A DNA stretch of 33,444 nt from NCBI GenBank assembly GCA_964654355.1, contig CAZZIQ010000009.1:1-33444 (forward strand), given 5' to 3'. Shown piece after piece: positions 1 through 7,272 of this stretch. The stretch comes from CAZZIQ01 sp964654355 (GTDB taxonomy: Bacteria; Pseudomonadota; Gammaproteobacteria; GCF-002020875). The notes below the pieces were generated by a model. It was given only the letters and a program-made list of their open reading frames with translations, was not told the DNA's origin and ran no database searches. The number at the start of each line of letters is the position of its first letter. Position 1 is the first letter of the stretch. The position numbers and the translations under genes are program-made.

Positions 1-50
1 CTTCGCTGACCTGATCGAGATCATGGGTGGTGGAATCGAAATTCGTCATG
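1..50 (-). CDS. Start of a gene cut by the left window edge, product unknown
   Basis: On the minus strand an ATG at 50-48 opens a frame of 16 codons (MTNFDSTTHDLDQVSE) that runs off the window without a stop. An AGAG-like ribosome binding site lies about 8 bases upstream of the ATG. It would be the next gene downstream of fau on the same strand, 61 bases after the fau stop. Sixteen residues are too few to name a family, and the frame could be open by chance. Confidence 0.35.
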
Positions 51-111
51 CAATCTTCTCTGCAAGTGGAATGCCCAAATCCTTGGGCGGGCCTTGCAGG
101 GTAGGCGTTGC

Positions 112-756
112 TTATGACGAAACGTTGACGCTTTTTTTACAGTGCGGGGGCGCGAAGGTGGAGAGGCCGGATTCGGTCAGTACGCCTTGTAGCGGCACAT
201 CCCATGCCTGTCGCGGCAAGGTTGTGTTGGTGTGTTGTAGATCATGCGCCACCCCGAGCAGGCGGGGTTTGTGACGTGGGTTGTGGCGCAGGAAGGCAAA
301 GGTACGGTCGTAGTAACCGCCCCCCATGCCGAGGCGGTTGCCGTTGGCATCAAAGGCCACCAATGGTGTGAGGACCAGATCAAGCGTCCAGACCGGAACG
401 GGCGTAAAAGGTTTTATTGGCGGTTCGAGAATGCCGAAGCGATTGGGAGCGAGGCGGGTTTCAGGTGTGTAGGGAAAGAACCACAGGCGGTTGCCATAGA
501 GTCGGTTCAGTACGGGCAAGAAGACCTGTTTGCCGCGCTCCCAAGCCGTTTCGATCAGCGGTGTGGGGTCTTGTTCGCCATCGTTGGGCAGAAACGCGGC
601 AATGCGTTGTGCGCGGCGAAACCAGGCATGACCACTGAAGTGATGCGCAAGCAACTCGGCATGCGCGTGGCGCTGGCCTTCGCTCAGGGCGCGTCGTTGA
701 TGTCGAATGTGACGACGAAGCGCGTTGAGGTCAGATGTGGTGTTGCGCGTGGCCAT
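112..756 (-). CDS. fau: 5-formyltetrahydrofolate cyclo-ligase
   Basis: Converts 5-formyl-THF to 5,10-methenyl-THF with ATP in the cytosol, returning a dead-end folate to the one-carbon pool. The 214-residue product has the family layout: an N-terminal basic helix (LRRHIRHQRRAL), the FLPNDGEQDPTPLI segment, and the nucleotide/folate loop GMGGGYYDRTFAF near residue 143-155. Length is normal for the family (about 180-210). The ATG at 756 lies 14 bases after the predicted 3' end of 6S RNA, the classic ssrS-fau (ygfA) arrangement of gammaproteobacteria, where both are usually made from one transcript. The C-terminal tail after LSTFAPP is not a recognised motif. Confidence 0.93.
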   Translation of the reverse strand: MATRNTTSDLNALRRHIRHQRRALSEGQRHAHAELLAHHFSGHAWFRRAQRIAAFLPNDGEQDPTPLIETAWERGKQVFLPVLNRLYGNRLWFFPYTPETRLAPNRFGILEPPIKPFTPVPVWTLDLVLTPLVAFDANGNRLGMGGGYYDRTFAFLRHNPRHKPRLLGVAHDLQHTNTTLPRQAWDVPLQGVLTESGLSTFAPPHCKKSVNVSS

Positions 757-770
757 GTTTGGAAAAAGGT

Positions 771-959
771 GGCGCCCCCCGCCTGTGCCGTTAGGGCTCG
801 CCGTCCTTGAACCCGAAGTTCAAGGTGGGGTGCAGCGCAGGCTGATTAGGCTTCTCGTTACAAGACGAGCTTGCACACAGGGTCTGCGCGAACTCCCCGA
901 GCGATATACGCATAGGATCAAGGAACAAGTGCCCAAGATCGAACACCGCAGAGGACGCC
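771..959 (-). ncRNA. ssrS: 6S RNA
   Basis: 6S RNA mimics an open promoter and binds the sigma-70 RNA polymerase holoenzyme, damping transcription in stationary phase. The minus strand between zapA and fau holds the diagnostic block CACCTTGAAC..GGGTTCAAGG (around 805-825 on the plus strand) and the upstream GAGAAGCCT element, both matching the 3' half of E. coli 6S. The ends can be set by a closing stem that I paired by hand: 12 consecutive pairs (with G-U) between the 5' end (959-948) and the 3' end (782-771). This gives 189 nt, against 184 in E. coli. The zapA-ssrS-fau synteny supports the call. Exact ends are inferred from the stem. Confidence 0.9.
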
Positions 960-1026
960 GTAACTGTTTGGATTTCGCTGTAGCGCAATCCGAAAACTTT
1001 GAGTCGCTGTGTGGGGGTGACGAAGT

Positions 1027-1338
1027 TTAGTCGAGGGCCAACTGGCGGCCTTGCTCGAGTGCTTCTTCGATGGCGGTCGTCAAACCTTTTATACGTTTGC
1101 TGACGCGTGACAACGAACTCTGTCCGCCATTCTGCGCCTGCACCAGTTCATGTGCAATGTTGAGTGCGGCCATCACCGCAATCCGTTCGCTACCAACGAT
1201 TTTGCCGTTGCCGCGAATGTCGCGCATGTGTTTATTGAGCAGGGCTGCGGATTCGCGTAGCGCATCATGTTCTTCTACTGGGCAACGGATTTGGTAATCC
1301 TTGTCGAGGATCTGAACAGTAACTGCATCGTTGCTCAT
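1027..1338 (-). CDS. zapA: Cell division protein ZapA
   Basis: ZapA binds FtsZ filaments and cross-links them in the cytokinetic Z ring. The 103-residue product shows the family N-terminal beta domain (VTVQILDKDYQIRCP, residues 6-20), the LNKHMRDIR helix start, and the SERIAVMAALNIAHEL segment around 50-65, followed by a C-terminal coiled coil. Length is typical (about 100-110). Its ATG overlaps the stop of the upstream zapB-like gene in ATGA (1335-1338), which suggests translational coupling. The next element downstream is 6S RNA. Confidence 0.95.
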   Translation of the reverse strand: MSNDAVTVQILDKDYQIRCPVEEHDALRESAALLNKHMRDIRGNGKIVGSERIAVMAALNIAHELVQAQNGGQSSLSRVSKRIKGLTTAIEEALEQGRQLALD

Positions 1339-1559
1339 GCTGAAGCCTCGAGGGTGCGCAGTTTGTTGATGACATCTTCAACACGCGAATGCGCTTCTTC
1401 TTGGTTGCGTAACAGACGTTCGCGTTCGCGATTCAGACGACGGTTTTCTTCTTGCAGGGTCTCGCACAATTTCACCAATTCATAGGTGCGATGTTCGAGC
1501 GCGCGCAGCTCGCTTTCGAGCGGTTGGCCGGCGGTGCTTTGTTCAGAAACCGTAGTCAT
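1335..1559 (-). CDS. ZapB-like short coiled-coil protein (TIGR02449-type)
   Basis: A 74-residue, highly charged protein. From about residue 16 (LRALEHRTYELVKLCETL) to 65 it reads as one long heptad-patterned coiled coil (QEENRRLNRERERLL). This size and pattern fit the TIGR02449 family, small ZapB-like proteins encoded directly before zapA in many gammaproteobacteria. ZapB is a coiled-coil partner of ZapA at the division site, so an accessory division role is likely, but inferred from position. The gene is translationally coupled to zapA by a 4-base overlap. Confidence 0.8.
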   Translation of the reverse strand: MTTVSEQSTAGQPLESELRALEHRTYELVKLCETLQEENRRLNRERERLLRNQEEAHSRVEDVINKLRTLEASA

Positions 1560-1691
1560 GGCGGCGAGGATAGAGCGGTCGGCTTCGCGAGGTCAATCTC
1601 AGCTTGCACGGGCGTTGGCTTTTTTCTGGATTTGGGTGAGGAGTTCAATGGAAATTCGCGTTTTGGCAGGTCGCCTGCGAGAATTTGCGCC

Positions 1692-2261
1692 ATGACTGAA
1701 AACCGCACCGCTCCTACCCACTCTCAAGTCGCGCAGGCGATGAAACGTCTTGGACTGCCCTTGTCAGCTTCCGAGTTTGATGGCGAGCTGTGCGGCTTGA
1801 TGGTGGTGCAAGGGGCTGAACAGGTCGCGCCATGGGTGCAGAAACAGATTGGTCCGCCAGCAGAAGGGGACCTTTTGGCAACCGAGGCGGTACAGCGCAT
1901 GGTCGCTCGCTTTGCCGAAATGCGGCGCGCGCTAGACGAGGCCTCGCTCAACTTTCAGCCCTTGTTGCCCGATGATGAGGTGTCTTTGTTTTTGCGCAGT
2001 GGCGCCTTGGCGGAATGGTGTTCGGGTTTTCTGCATGGCTTTGCTGAAGCGGGTGGCAATACCGATGAACGCATGGTCGGTGAGTTCTTGCATGATGTGG
2101 TTGAGATCGCACGTTTACAGCATGCCGAAGACGATGACAGTGATGAAGCGGAACAGCATTTCATGCAGCTGGTCGAATACATCCGTGCGGGTGTGATGAT
2201 TGTGCGGGATGCGATGCCGCCGCCGCAGGCGAATGTGCCGGCAAGCCGCTCGGTGCATTGA
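1692..2261 (+). CDS. ygfB: YgfB/YecA family (UPF0149) protein
   Basis: A 189-residue cytosolic alpha-helical protein of the YgfB family. The conserved N-terminal part LPLSASEFDGELCGLMVV (about residues 21-38) and the central WCSGFLHGF motif are recognisable. Length matches E. coli YgfB (192). The biochemical role is not settled; in Pseudomonas the homologue affects beta-lactam resistance through ampDh3 expression. I chose the ATG at 1692 because the frame upstream lacks family similarity and covers the divergent promoter region. It heads the rightward ygfB-pepP-ubiH-ubiI block, whose order is conserved in gammaproteobacteria. Confidence 0.88.
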   Translation: MTENRTAPTHSQVAQAMKRLGLPLSASEFDGELCGLMVVQGAEQVAPWVQKQIGPPAEGDLLATEAVQRMVARFAEMRRALDEASLNFQPLLPDDEVSLFLRSGALAEWCSGFLHGFAEAGGNTDERMVGEFLHDVVEIARLQHAEDDDSDEAEQHFMQLVEYIRAGVMIVRDAMPPPQANVPASRSVH

Positions 2262-2280
2262 GATAAAAATTAGGAAACTC

Positions 2281-3591
2281 ATGAATCTGCGTGAATTTGC
2301 CAGTCGTCGTCGTCATGTCCTACGTATGCTGGATAAAGACAGTGTGTTGCTGCTACCGACGGCGGCAGAGAAAACTCGGAATCGCGATGTGCATTATCCC
2401 TTCCGTGCAGAAAGCGATTTTTATTACTTGACTGGATTTGCTGAGCCGGAAGCGCTGCTGGTGTTGAAGCGCGGCGCGCGCGGCATGGAGAGCATTCTGT
2501 TTTGCCGCGAGCGCGACCCTGAGAAAGAGCGTTGGGATGGGTATCGTGTTGGGCCCGAGGCAGCGGTAAGCAAATTCGGTTTTGATCAGGCCTATCCGAT
2601 TGAGGATTTGGGCGAGATTCTGCCTGGCCTGCTCGAAGGTAGTGAGCGGATTTATTGCAATATGGGCGCTGATCCGGAATTCGATGGCGCATTGCTGCAG
2701 TGGGTGAATGAGTTGCGTCAGAAAACGCGACTAGGGGTGCAGGCGCCGAGCGAGTTTGTTGCGTTGGATCCGCTGTTGCATGAGTTGCGCTTATTCAAGT
2801 CGCGCGCCGAGCTCGCGCAGATGCGCAAGGCGGCGAAGATCACGGTTTCCGCACATAAGCGGGCCATGCGGGCGGTCCATCCGGGCATGCTGGAATACCA
2901 GCTTGAGGCGGAATACCTCCATGAATTTCATAGCCAAGGCGCGCGTTCGCCGGCGTATCCGTCGATTGTTGCGGGTGGCAATCACGCCACAGTCCTGCAT
3001 TACGTTGAGAACAACGACGTCTTAAACGATGGCGATCTGGTCTTGGTTGATGCCGGTGCGGAGTTGGATCACTACGCTTCGGATGTGACACGCACCTATC
3101 CTGTGAATGGACGGTTCTCACCCGTACAGCGTGAGTTGTATGACATCGTGTTAGAGGCGCAGCATGCGGCGTTTGCCAAAGTGCAGCCGGGCAACCATTG
3201 GGATGATCCGCATGCCGCTGCGGTGCGTGTGTTGACCAAGGGCATGCTGCATGTCGGTCTGCTCAAGGGCAGTCTCAGCGAGAATCTGAAGAAGCTGAGT
3301 TATCGGCGTTTTTATATGCATCGCACCGGTCATTGGTTGGGCATGGATGTGCATGATGTTGGTGAATACAAGATTGATGGACGCTGGCGTTTGCTCGAGC
3401 CGGGCATGGTGCTCACGGTGGAGCCGGGTTTGTACGTTTCACGCGGTGAACGTGGCGTGAAAAAAGCGCTGCAAGGGATTGGCATTCGGATCGAAGATGA
3501 TCTCGTGGTCAGCAAAGACGGTTATGAAAACCTCACTGTGGGCGTGCCGACCGATGCCGACGAGATTGAGCGCTGGATGGCAGCCGGGTAA
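2281..3591 (+). CDS. pepP: Xaa-Pro aminopeptidase P
   Basis: Removes an N-terminal residue preceding proline; a cytosolic dinuclear metal enzyme. The 436-residue product matches E. coli PepP in length (441). The creatinase-like N-terminal domain (DVHYPFRAESDFYYLTGF near residue 37) precedes the pita-bread catalytic domain. The five metal ligands are all present: D257, D268 (DVTRTYP), H351 (RTGHWLGMDVHDVG), E381 (TVEPGLYV) and E405 (IRIEDD). The ATG at 2281 is preceded by AGGA 6 bases upstream, and the longer in-frame extension overlaps ygfB. It lies 19 bases after ygfB and 20 bases before ubiH. Confidence 0.96.
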   Translation: MNLREFASRRRHVLRMLDKDSVLLLPTAAEKTRNRDVHYPFRAESDFYYLTGFAEPEALLVLKRGARGMESILFCRERDPEKERWDGYRVGPEAAVSKFGFDQAYPIEDLGEILPGLLEGSERIYCNMGADPEFDGALLQWVNELRQKTRLGVQAPSEFVALDPLLHELRLFKSRAELAQMRKAAKITVSAHKRAMRAVHPGMLEYQLEAEYLHEFHSQGARSPAYPSIVAGGNHATVLHYVENNDVLNDGDLVLVDAGAELDHYASDVTRTYPVNGRFSPVQRELYDIVLEAQHAAFAKVQPGNHWDDPHAAAVRVLTKGMLHVGLLKGSLSENLKKLSYRRFYMHRTGHWLGMDVHDVGEYKIDGRWRLLEPGMVLTVEPGLYVSRGERGVKKALQGIGIRIEDDLVVSKDGYENLTVGVPTDADEIERWMAAG

Positions 3592-3611
3592 TGCATGTGG
3601 GTGCTGATTGA

Positions 3612-4877
3612 ATGAGTACGGCAGTGCAAACCTGTGATGTATTGATTGTGGGCGGCGGCATGGCGGGCACCTCTCTCGCGCTGGCATTAGCGCCGAGTGG
3701 TTTACGTGTGGTTTTGGTAGAGACGCAGCCTTTCGTCGAGCAAGCGACCGCCGCGTATGACGATCGTGGGATTGCGTTGGCGTGGGGCTCGCAGCGCATT
3801 CTTGAGGGCTTAGGCTTGTGGCGTGATTTGGCCAATGAAGCCACGCCGATTCGCCAGATTCATGTATCCGACGCGGGTCACTTTGGCTTTACGCGCTTGC
3901 ATGCCGAAGAAGAGGGTGTGCCTGCACTCGGCCAAGTTGTGACGGGCCGTATTTTGGGGCGCGCGCTGCACCAAGCCTTGCAGCAGCAGGCGGGCATTCA
4001 GGTATTGGCACCGGCCAAGCTGATTTCCTTCCAGCAAGAGGATGGCGCGGTTACGGCAGAGGTGGTTCTGGAAGCTGGCGTTACGCAGGTTTGGCAGGCG
4101 ACGTTGTTGGTTGCGGCGGATGGCGGCAAGTCACCCATTCGCCAAGAATTGGTGGCGCAAGGACGGATTCAGATTCAACAGCGTGAGTACGATCAGCATG
4201 CAATCGTGGCCAACGTTACGCCAGGAAAGCCACATCAGAATGTCGCTTATGAGCGTTTTACCGATCAGGGTCCGTTGGCGTTTTTGCCGCTTGCGGATGT
4301 CGATGGTCAGCCACGCATGGCCTTGGTCTGGACTGGGACGGCTGAGCGTCGTGATGCGTTGCTTGGGTTGAGTGATGCGGAATTCCTCATGGCGTTGCAA
4401 GATAAGTTTGGTGGTCGTCTCGGTCGTTTGTTGCGCGTCGGCATGCGCAAAAGTTATCCCTTGCAGATGTTGCGTGCGGAACAAAGTGTGGCGGGTCGTG
4501 TGGTGTTGATTGGAAATGCCGCTCACACCTTGCATCCGGTTGCGGGCCAGGGCTTTAACTTGGGCTTGCGCGATGTCGCTTGGCTGGTGGAGATCCTGCG
4601 TGCTGCGCATGTACAGCAGCAGGACATTGCGGCGGCATCGGTGTTACAGGCTTATGAGCAGAAGCGTGTGGGCGATCAGGCGCGCACGGCCGATTTCACG
4701 GATTCATTGGTGCGCTTGTTTACTCATCCGGCTTTGCCTGTGCGTTTGGGGCGCAGCAGTGGCTTGTTGGCGATGGAGTTGGTGGCGCCCCTGCGTCATG
4801 CTTTGGCGAAGCGCAATCTCGGCATGAATGGTCCGTTGCCGCGTCTGATGCGCGGATTGAAGTTGGATGCTGCATGA
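3612..4877 (+). CDS. ubiH: 2-octaprenyl-6-methoxyphenol hydroxylase (UbiH)
   Basis: FAD-dependent aromatic hydroxylase that hydroxylates C4 of the ubiquinone ring precursor within the Ubi complex. The 421 residues show the Rossmann GxGxxG equivalent VGGGMAGTSLALAL at about 14-27, the DDRGIALAWGSQRIL segment, the DG motif (VAADGGKSP), and the GD-type motif GNAAHTLHPVAGQGFNLGLRD around 300-320. The Asn in GNAAH and the DxRxIAL segment are UbiH-like rather than UbiI-like. Its last 4 bases overlap the start of the next monooxygenase, so the two are likely translationally coupled. Confidence 0.92.
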   Translation: MSTAVQTCDVLIVGGGMAGTSLALALAPSGLRVVLVETQPFVEQATAAYDDRGIALAWGSQRILEGLGLWRDLANEATPIRQIHVSDAGHFGFTRLHAEEEGVPALGQVVTGRILGRALHQALQQQAGIQVLAPAKLISFQQEDGAVTAEVVLEAGVTQVWQATLLVAADGGKSPIRQELVAQGRIQIQQREYDQHAIVANVTPGKPHQNVAYERFTDQGPLAFLPLADVDGQPRMALVWTGTAERRDALLGLSDAEFLMALQDKFGGRLGRLLRVGMRKSYPLQMLRAEQSVAGRVVLIGNAAHTLHPVAGQGFNLGLRDVAWLVEILRAAHVQQQDIAAASVLQAYEQKRVGDQARTADFTDSLVRLFTHPALPVRLGRSSGLLAMELVAPLRHALAKRNLGMNGPLPRLMRGLKLDAA

Positions 4878-6127
4878 GCGCGGTGCTTCATGATGCTGTG
4901 ATGGATGATGTATTGGTCGTGGGTGGCGGTTTGATCGGCGCTGCGACAGCTTTGGCGCTCGCGCAATCCGGTTGGCGTGTGCGGATGCTCGAAGCGGGCT
5001 CTGCGCCGCAGACAGTTGCATCTTCTCGCGCAGAAACGGCACGGGTCAGTGCCATCAGTCCGGCGTCGTTCAATTTGCTGAATCATTTGGGCGTGTGGTC
5101 GCGTGTCGATCCCGCGCGAGTCTTACCGTATCAAGCGATGCAGGTGTGGGAAGGGGATGCTCCTGCCAGTGGCATGCATTTCACGGCGAGTGAAAGCGGT
5201 GTGTCTGCGTTGGGTTACTTCCTTGAAAATGAAACCTTGCGTGCGGCGTTGTGGCAAGCACTGGTAGAAGCCGGCGTGCAGGTTGAGACCGATGTGACAT
5301 TGGTACGGGTGATGGTGCGTGCGGCTTGTGTCGATGCGGCCAGTGTCACACAACGTTATCGCGCACGTTTGCTGGCTGTAACGGATGGTGCGGAATCCAG
5401 TGTGCGCTCGATGTTGGGCATTGATGTGCAACGCGAGGCCTATGGTCATGATGCTTTGGTCACAACGGTTCAGACCGAGCATGCGCATCAAGACACGGCT
5501 TGGCAGCGCTTCTTGCCGAGTGGTCCCTTGGCGTTCTTGCCGTTGGCCGATGGGCGTTGTTCCATCGTGTGGTCGCAATCACCGGAGCAGGCTGCGGAGC
5601 ATGTTGCACTCGACGATGCGGCGTTTTGTGCGGCACTTTCCAGCGCTCTTGGCGAGACGCCGTTGGGTCCAGTAATCAGCGCCACGCCACGCATCACCTT
5701 CCCACTACAGAAACGTCAAGCCGAACACTATGTGCGTCCTCGTGTTGCGCTGTTGGGGGATGCGGCACACACGCTGCATCCGCTCGCCGGACAGGGCGTG
5801 AATCTGGGATTCCAAGATGTGGCTGCCTTGGCAGCGATCTTGGGTTGTGCCGGGGAAGGAACTTCGAAGCAAACGGATCCGGGCGATTTCGCAGGGTTGC
5901 GTCGTTATGAACGCGCGCGGCGCGGCGATAATTTATTGATGCAAGCCGGTATGGCGGGGCTGAAATCCTTGTTTGAGCAGGAGCAGGCGCCGTTACGGAC
6001 GTTGCGCCGCTGGGGGCTTGCGGCCGTGGGCAAGAGTGCGTTGTTGAAGCGTCAATTCGCATTGCAAGCGATGGACAGCCGGTTGGAGTCCTGGCCGCTC
6101 CTCCAGTCTCACTTGCAAATACAATAG
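4874..6127 (+). CDS. ubiI: UbiI-like FAD-dependent ubiquinone hydroxylase (VisC type)
   Basis: A second UbiH/UbiF/UbiI-family flavin monooxygenase, 417 residues. UbiI hydroxylates C5 of the ring. Motifs: VVGGGLIGAATALALAQSGW near 15-34, ARVSAISPASFNLLNHLGVW (as in UbiI), the LAFLPLADGRCSIVWS strand pair, and GDAAHTLHPLAGQGVNLGF. The usual ADGA motif reads TDGAESSVR here, a change of one flanking residue that keeps Asp-Gly. Position after ubiH matches E. coli ubiH-ubiI. UbiF/UbiM-like specificity cannot be excluded from sequence alone. It is the last gene of the block; a weak hairpin plus T-rich run follows. Confidence 0.87.
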   Translation: MSAVLHDAVMDDVLVVGGGLIGAATALALAQSGWRVRMLEAGSAPQTVASSRAETARVSAISPASFNLLNHLGVWSRVDPARVLPYQAMQVWEGDAPASGMHFTASESGVSALGYFLENETLRAALWQALVEAGVQVETDVTLVRVMVRAACVDAASVTQRYRARLLAVTDGAESSVRSMLGIDVQREAYGHDALVTTVQTEHAHQDTAWQRFLPSGPLAFLPLADGRCSIVWSQSPEQAAEHVALDDAAFCAALSSALGETPLGPVISATPRITFPLQKRQAEHYVRPRVALLGDAAHTLHPLAGQGVNLGFQDVAALAAILGCAGEGTSKQTDPGDFAGLRRYERARRGDNLLMQAGMAGLKSLFEQEQAPLRTLRRWGLAAVGKSALLKRQFALQAMDSRLESWPLLQSHLQIQ

Positions 6128-6149
6128 ATTCTCATTTAACATTTGCAGC

Positions 6150-6189
6150 GGGTTGCGGCAGGCATGGGTGCGCTGCCCCGTTTTATTTA
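6150..6189 (+). terminator. Possible weak terminator after the ubiI-like gene
   Basis: GGCAG (from about 6154) can pair with CTGCC before CCGTTTTATTTATTT. The stem is short (5 pairs, extendable with a mismatch), but the downstream stretch is T-rich. It would close the ygfB-ubiI unit ahead of the iron-transport genes. Confidence 0.35.
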
Positions 6190-6207
6190 TTTGTTGGGAG
6201 GATTGAT

Positions 6208-7272
6208 ATGCATCGTTCGGTCGTCACGCGTGGGCCGCGTTTCGGATTTTCGCTGCTGGCCGGTTCGGTACTGGCGGTCTCAATGAGTGCCTGTTCAGGG
6301 AAAGAAGAAGCGCAGACAGCGGTTGATCACAACAAGGACGTGGTGGTTTATAGCGCGCGTGCAGAGCATTTAATCAAGCCGTTGTTCACGCAATACATGC
6401 AAGAAACCGGTGCCAAGATTACCTGGCTGACCGATAAAGAGGGTCCACTGTTGGAGCGGATCAAAGCCGAAGGCGATCGCACCCCGGCGGATTTATTTAT
6501 GACCGTGGACGCGGGCAATCTCTGGAAGGCGGCCGATGAGGGTGTGCTGCAATCAGCCGATTCTCAGGCGTTGGATGCAGCCGTTCCGGAAGCCTATCGT
6601 GATTCCGAAGGGCGTTGGTATGGATTGTCTTTGCGCTCGCGGACCTTGGTCTACAACACCAACAAGGTGAAGCCTGAGGAGCTGAGCAGTTATGCGGGTC
6701 TTGCAGATCCACAGTGGAAGGGGCGTCTGTGCCTGCGGACGTCAAAGAAGGTTTATAACCAATCGTTGGTTGCGCTGATGATTCAGCGTTTTGGCGAAGC
6801 CAAAACCGAAGAAATCGTGCGGGGTTGGGTGGCGAATCTTGCTGTACCACCGTTCTCGAATGACACCAAAGCGATGCAAGCCGTTGCCGAGGGTGTGTGT
6901 GATGTCACGCTAGTGAACACGTATTACTTTGGTCGTCTGCAAAAGAAGAGTCCGGACCTGCCGCTCGCGATTGCTTGGCCGGGGCAAGCTGAGGATGGTA
7001 CGGGTGTACACATGAATGTTTCGGGTGCCGGTATCGTGAAGCATGCCGATAATGCTGCGGGCGCACGCGCTTTGTTAGAGTGGCTGGCCAGTCCTGCGGC
7101 TCAAGCGAAGTTCGCGGGCTTGAATATGGAATTCCCAGTGCGCGCTGATGTTGCGTTGGATCCAGTGGTTGCCAGATGGGGGTCGTTCAAGGCCGATACC
7201 TTGCGGGTCGCAGATGCGGGACGGCTGCAACCACAGGCAGTGATGTTGATGGATCGCGCTGGTTGGAAGTAA
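6208..7272 (+). CDS. Iron(III)-type ABC transporter substrate-binding lipoprotein (FbpA/FutA family)
   Basis: Periplasmic binding protein for ferric iron import. The 354-residue product starts with a lipoprotein-type signal: arginine-rich N-terminus, hydrophobic stretch 12-27, and Cys29 after MSA. The mature domain begins VVVYSARAEHLIKPLF, as in FbpA/FutA, and contains DLFMTVDAGNLWKAADEGVL. The adjacent tyrosines Y239-Y240 (NTYYFGRL) correspond to the iron-binding tyrosine pair of Neisseria FbpA. A strong GGGAGG ribosome site lies 5-10 bases before the ATG. The permease ATG overlaps the TAA by one base, yet a terminator hairpin follows within 60 bases. Metal specificity is inferred from family and the YY pair. 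Confidence 0.88.
   Translation: MHRSVVTRGPRFGFSLLAGSVLAVSMSACSGKEEAQTAVDHNKDVVVYSARAEHLIKPLFTQYMQETGAKITWLTDKEGPLLERIKAEGDRTPADLFMTVDAGNLWKAADEGVLQSADSQALDAAVPEAYRDSEGRWYGLSLRSRTLVYNTNKVKPEELSSYAGLADPQWKGRLCLRTSKKVYNQSLVALMIQRFGEAKTEEIVRGWVANLAVPPFSNDTKAMQAVAEGVCDVTLVNTYYFGRLQKKSPDLPLAIAWPGQAEDGTGVHMNVSGAGIVKHADNAAGARALLEWLASPAAQAKFAGLNMEFPVRADVALDPVVARWGSFKADTLRVADAGRLQPQAVMLMDRAGWK

Noticed and set aside
73..88. GCCCAA-ATCC-TTGGGC hairpin downstream of fau as a terminator
   Set aside because: Read leftward it is followed by ATTCCACTTGC with no T-run; it may be chance.
791..988. 65-codon minus-strand frame in the zapA-fau gap
   Set aside because: The region is 6S RNA; the frame has no ribosome site and the RNA structure accounts for conservation.
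6115..6140. Fur box before the iron-binding protein gene
   Set aside because: Only a half-site-like ATTCTCATT (6128-6136) is visible; the other half does not match, so I do not call a site.
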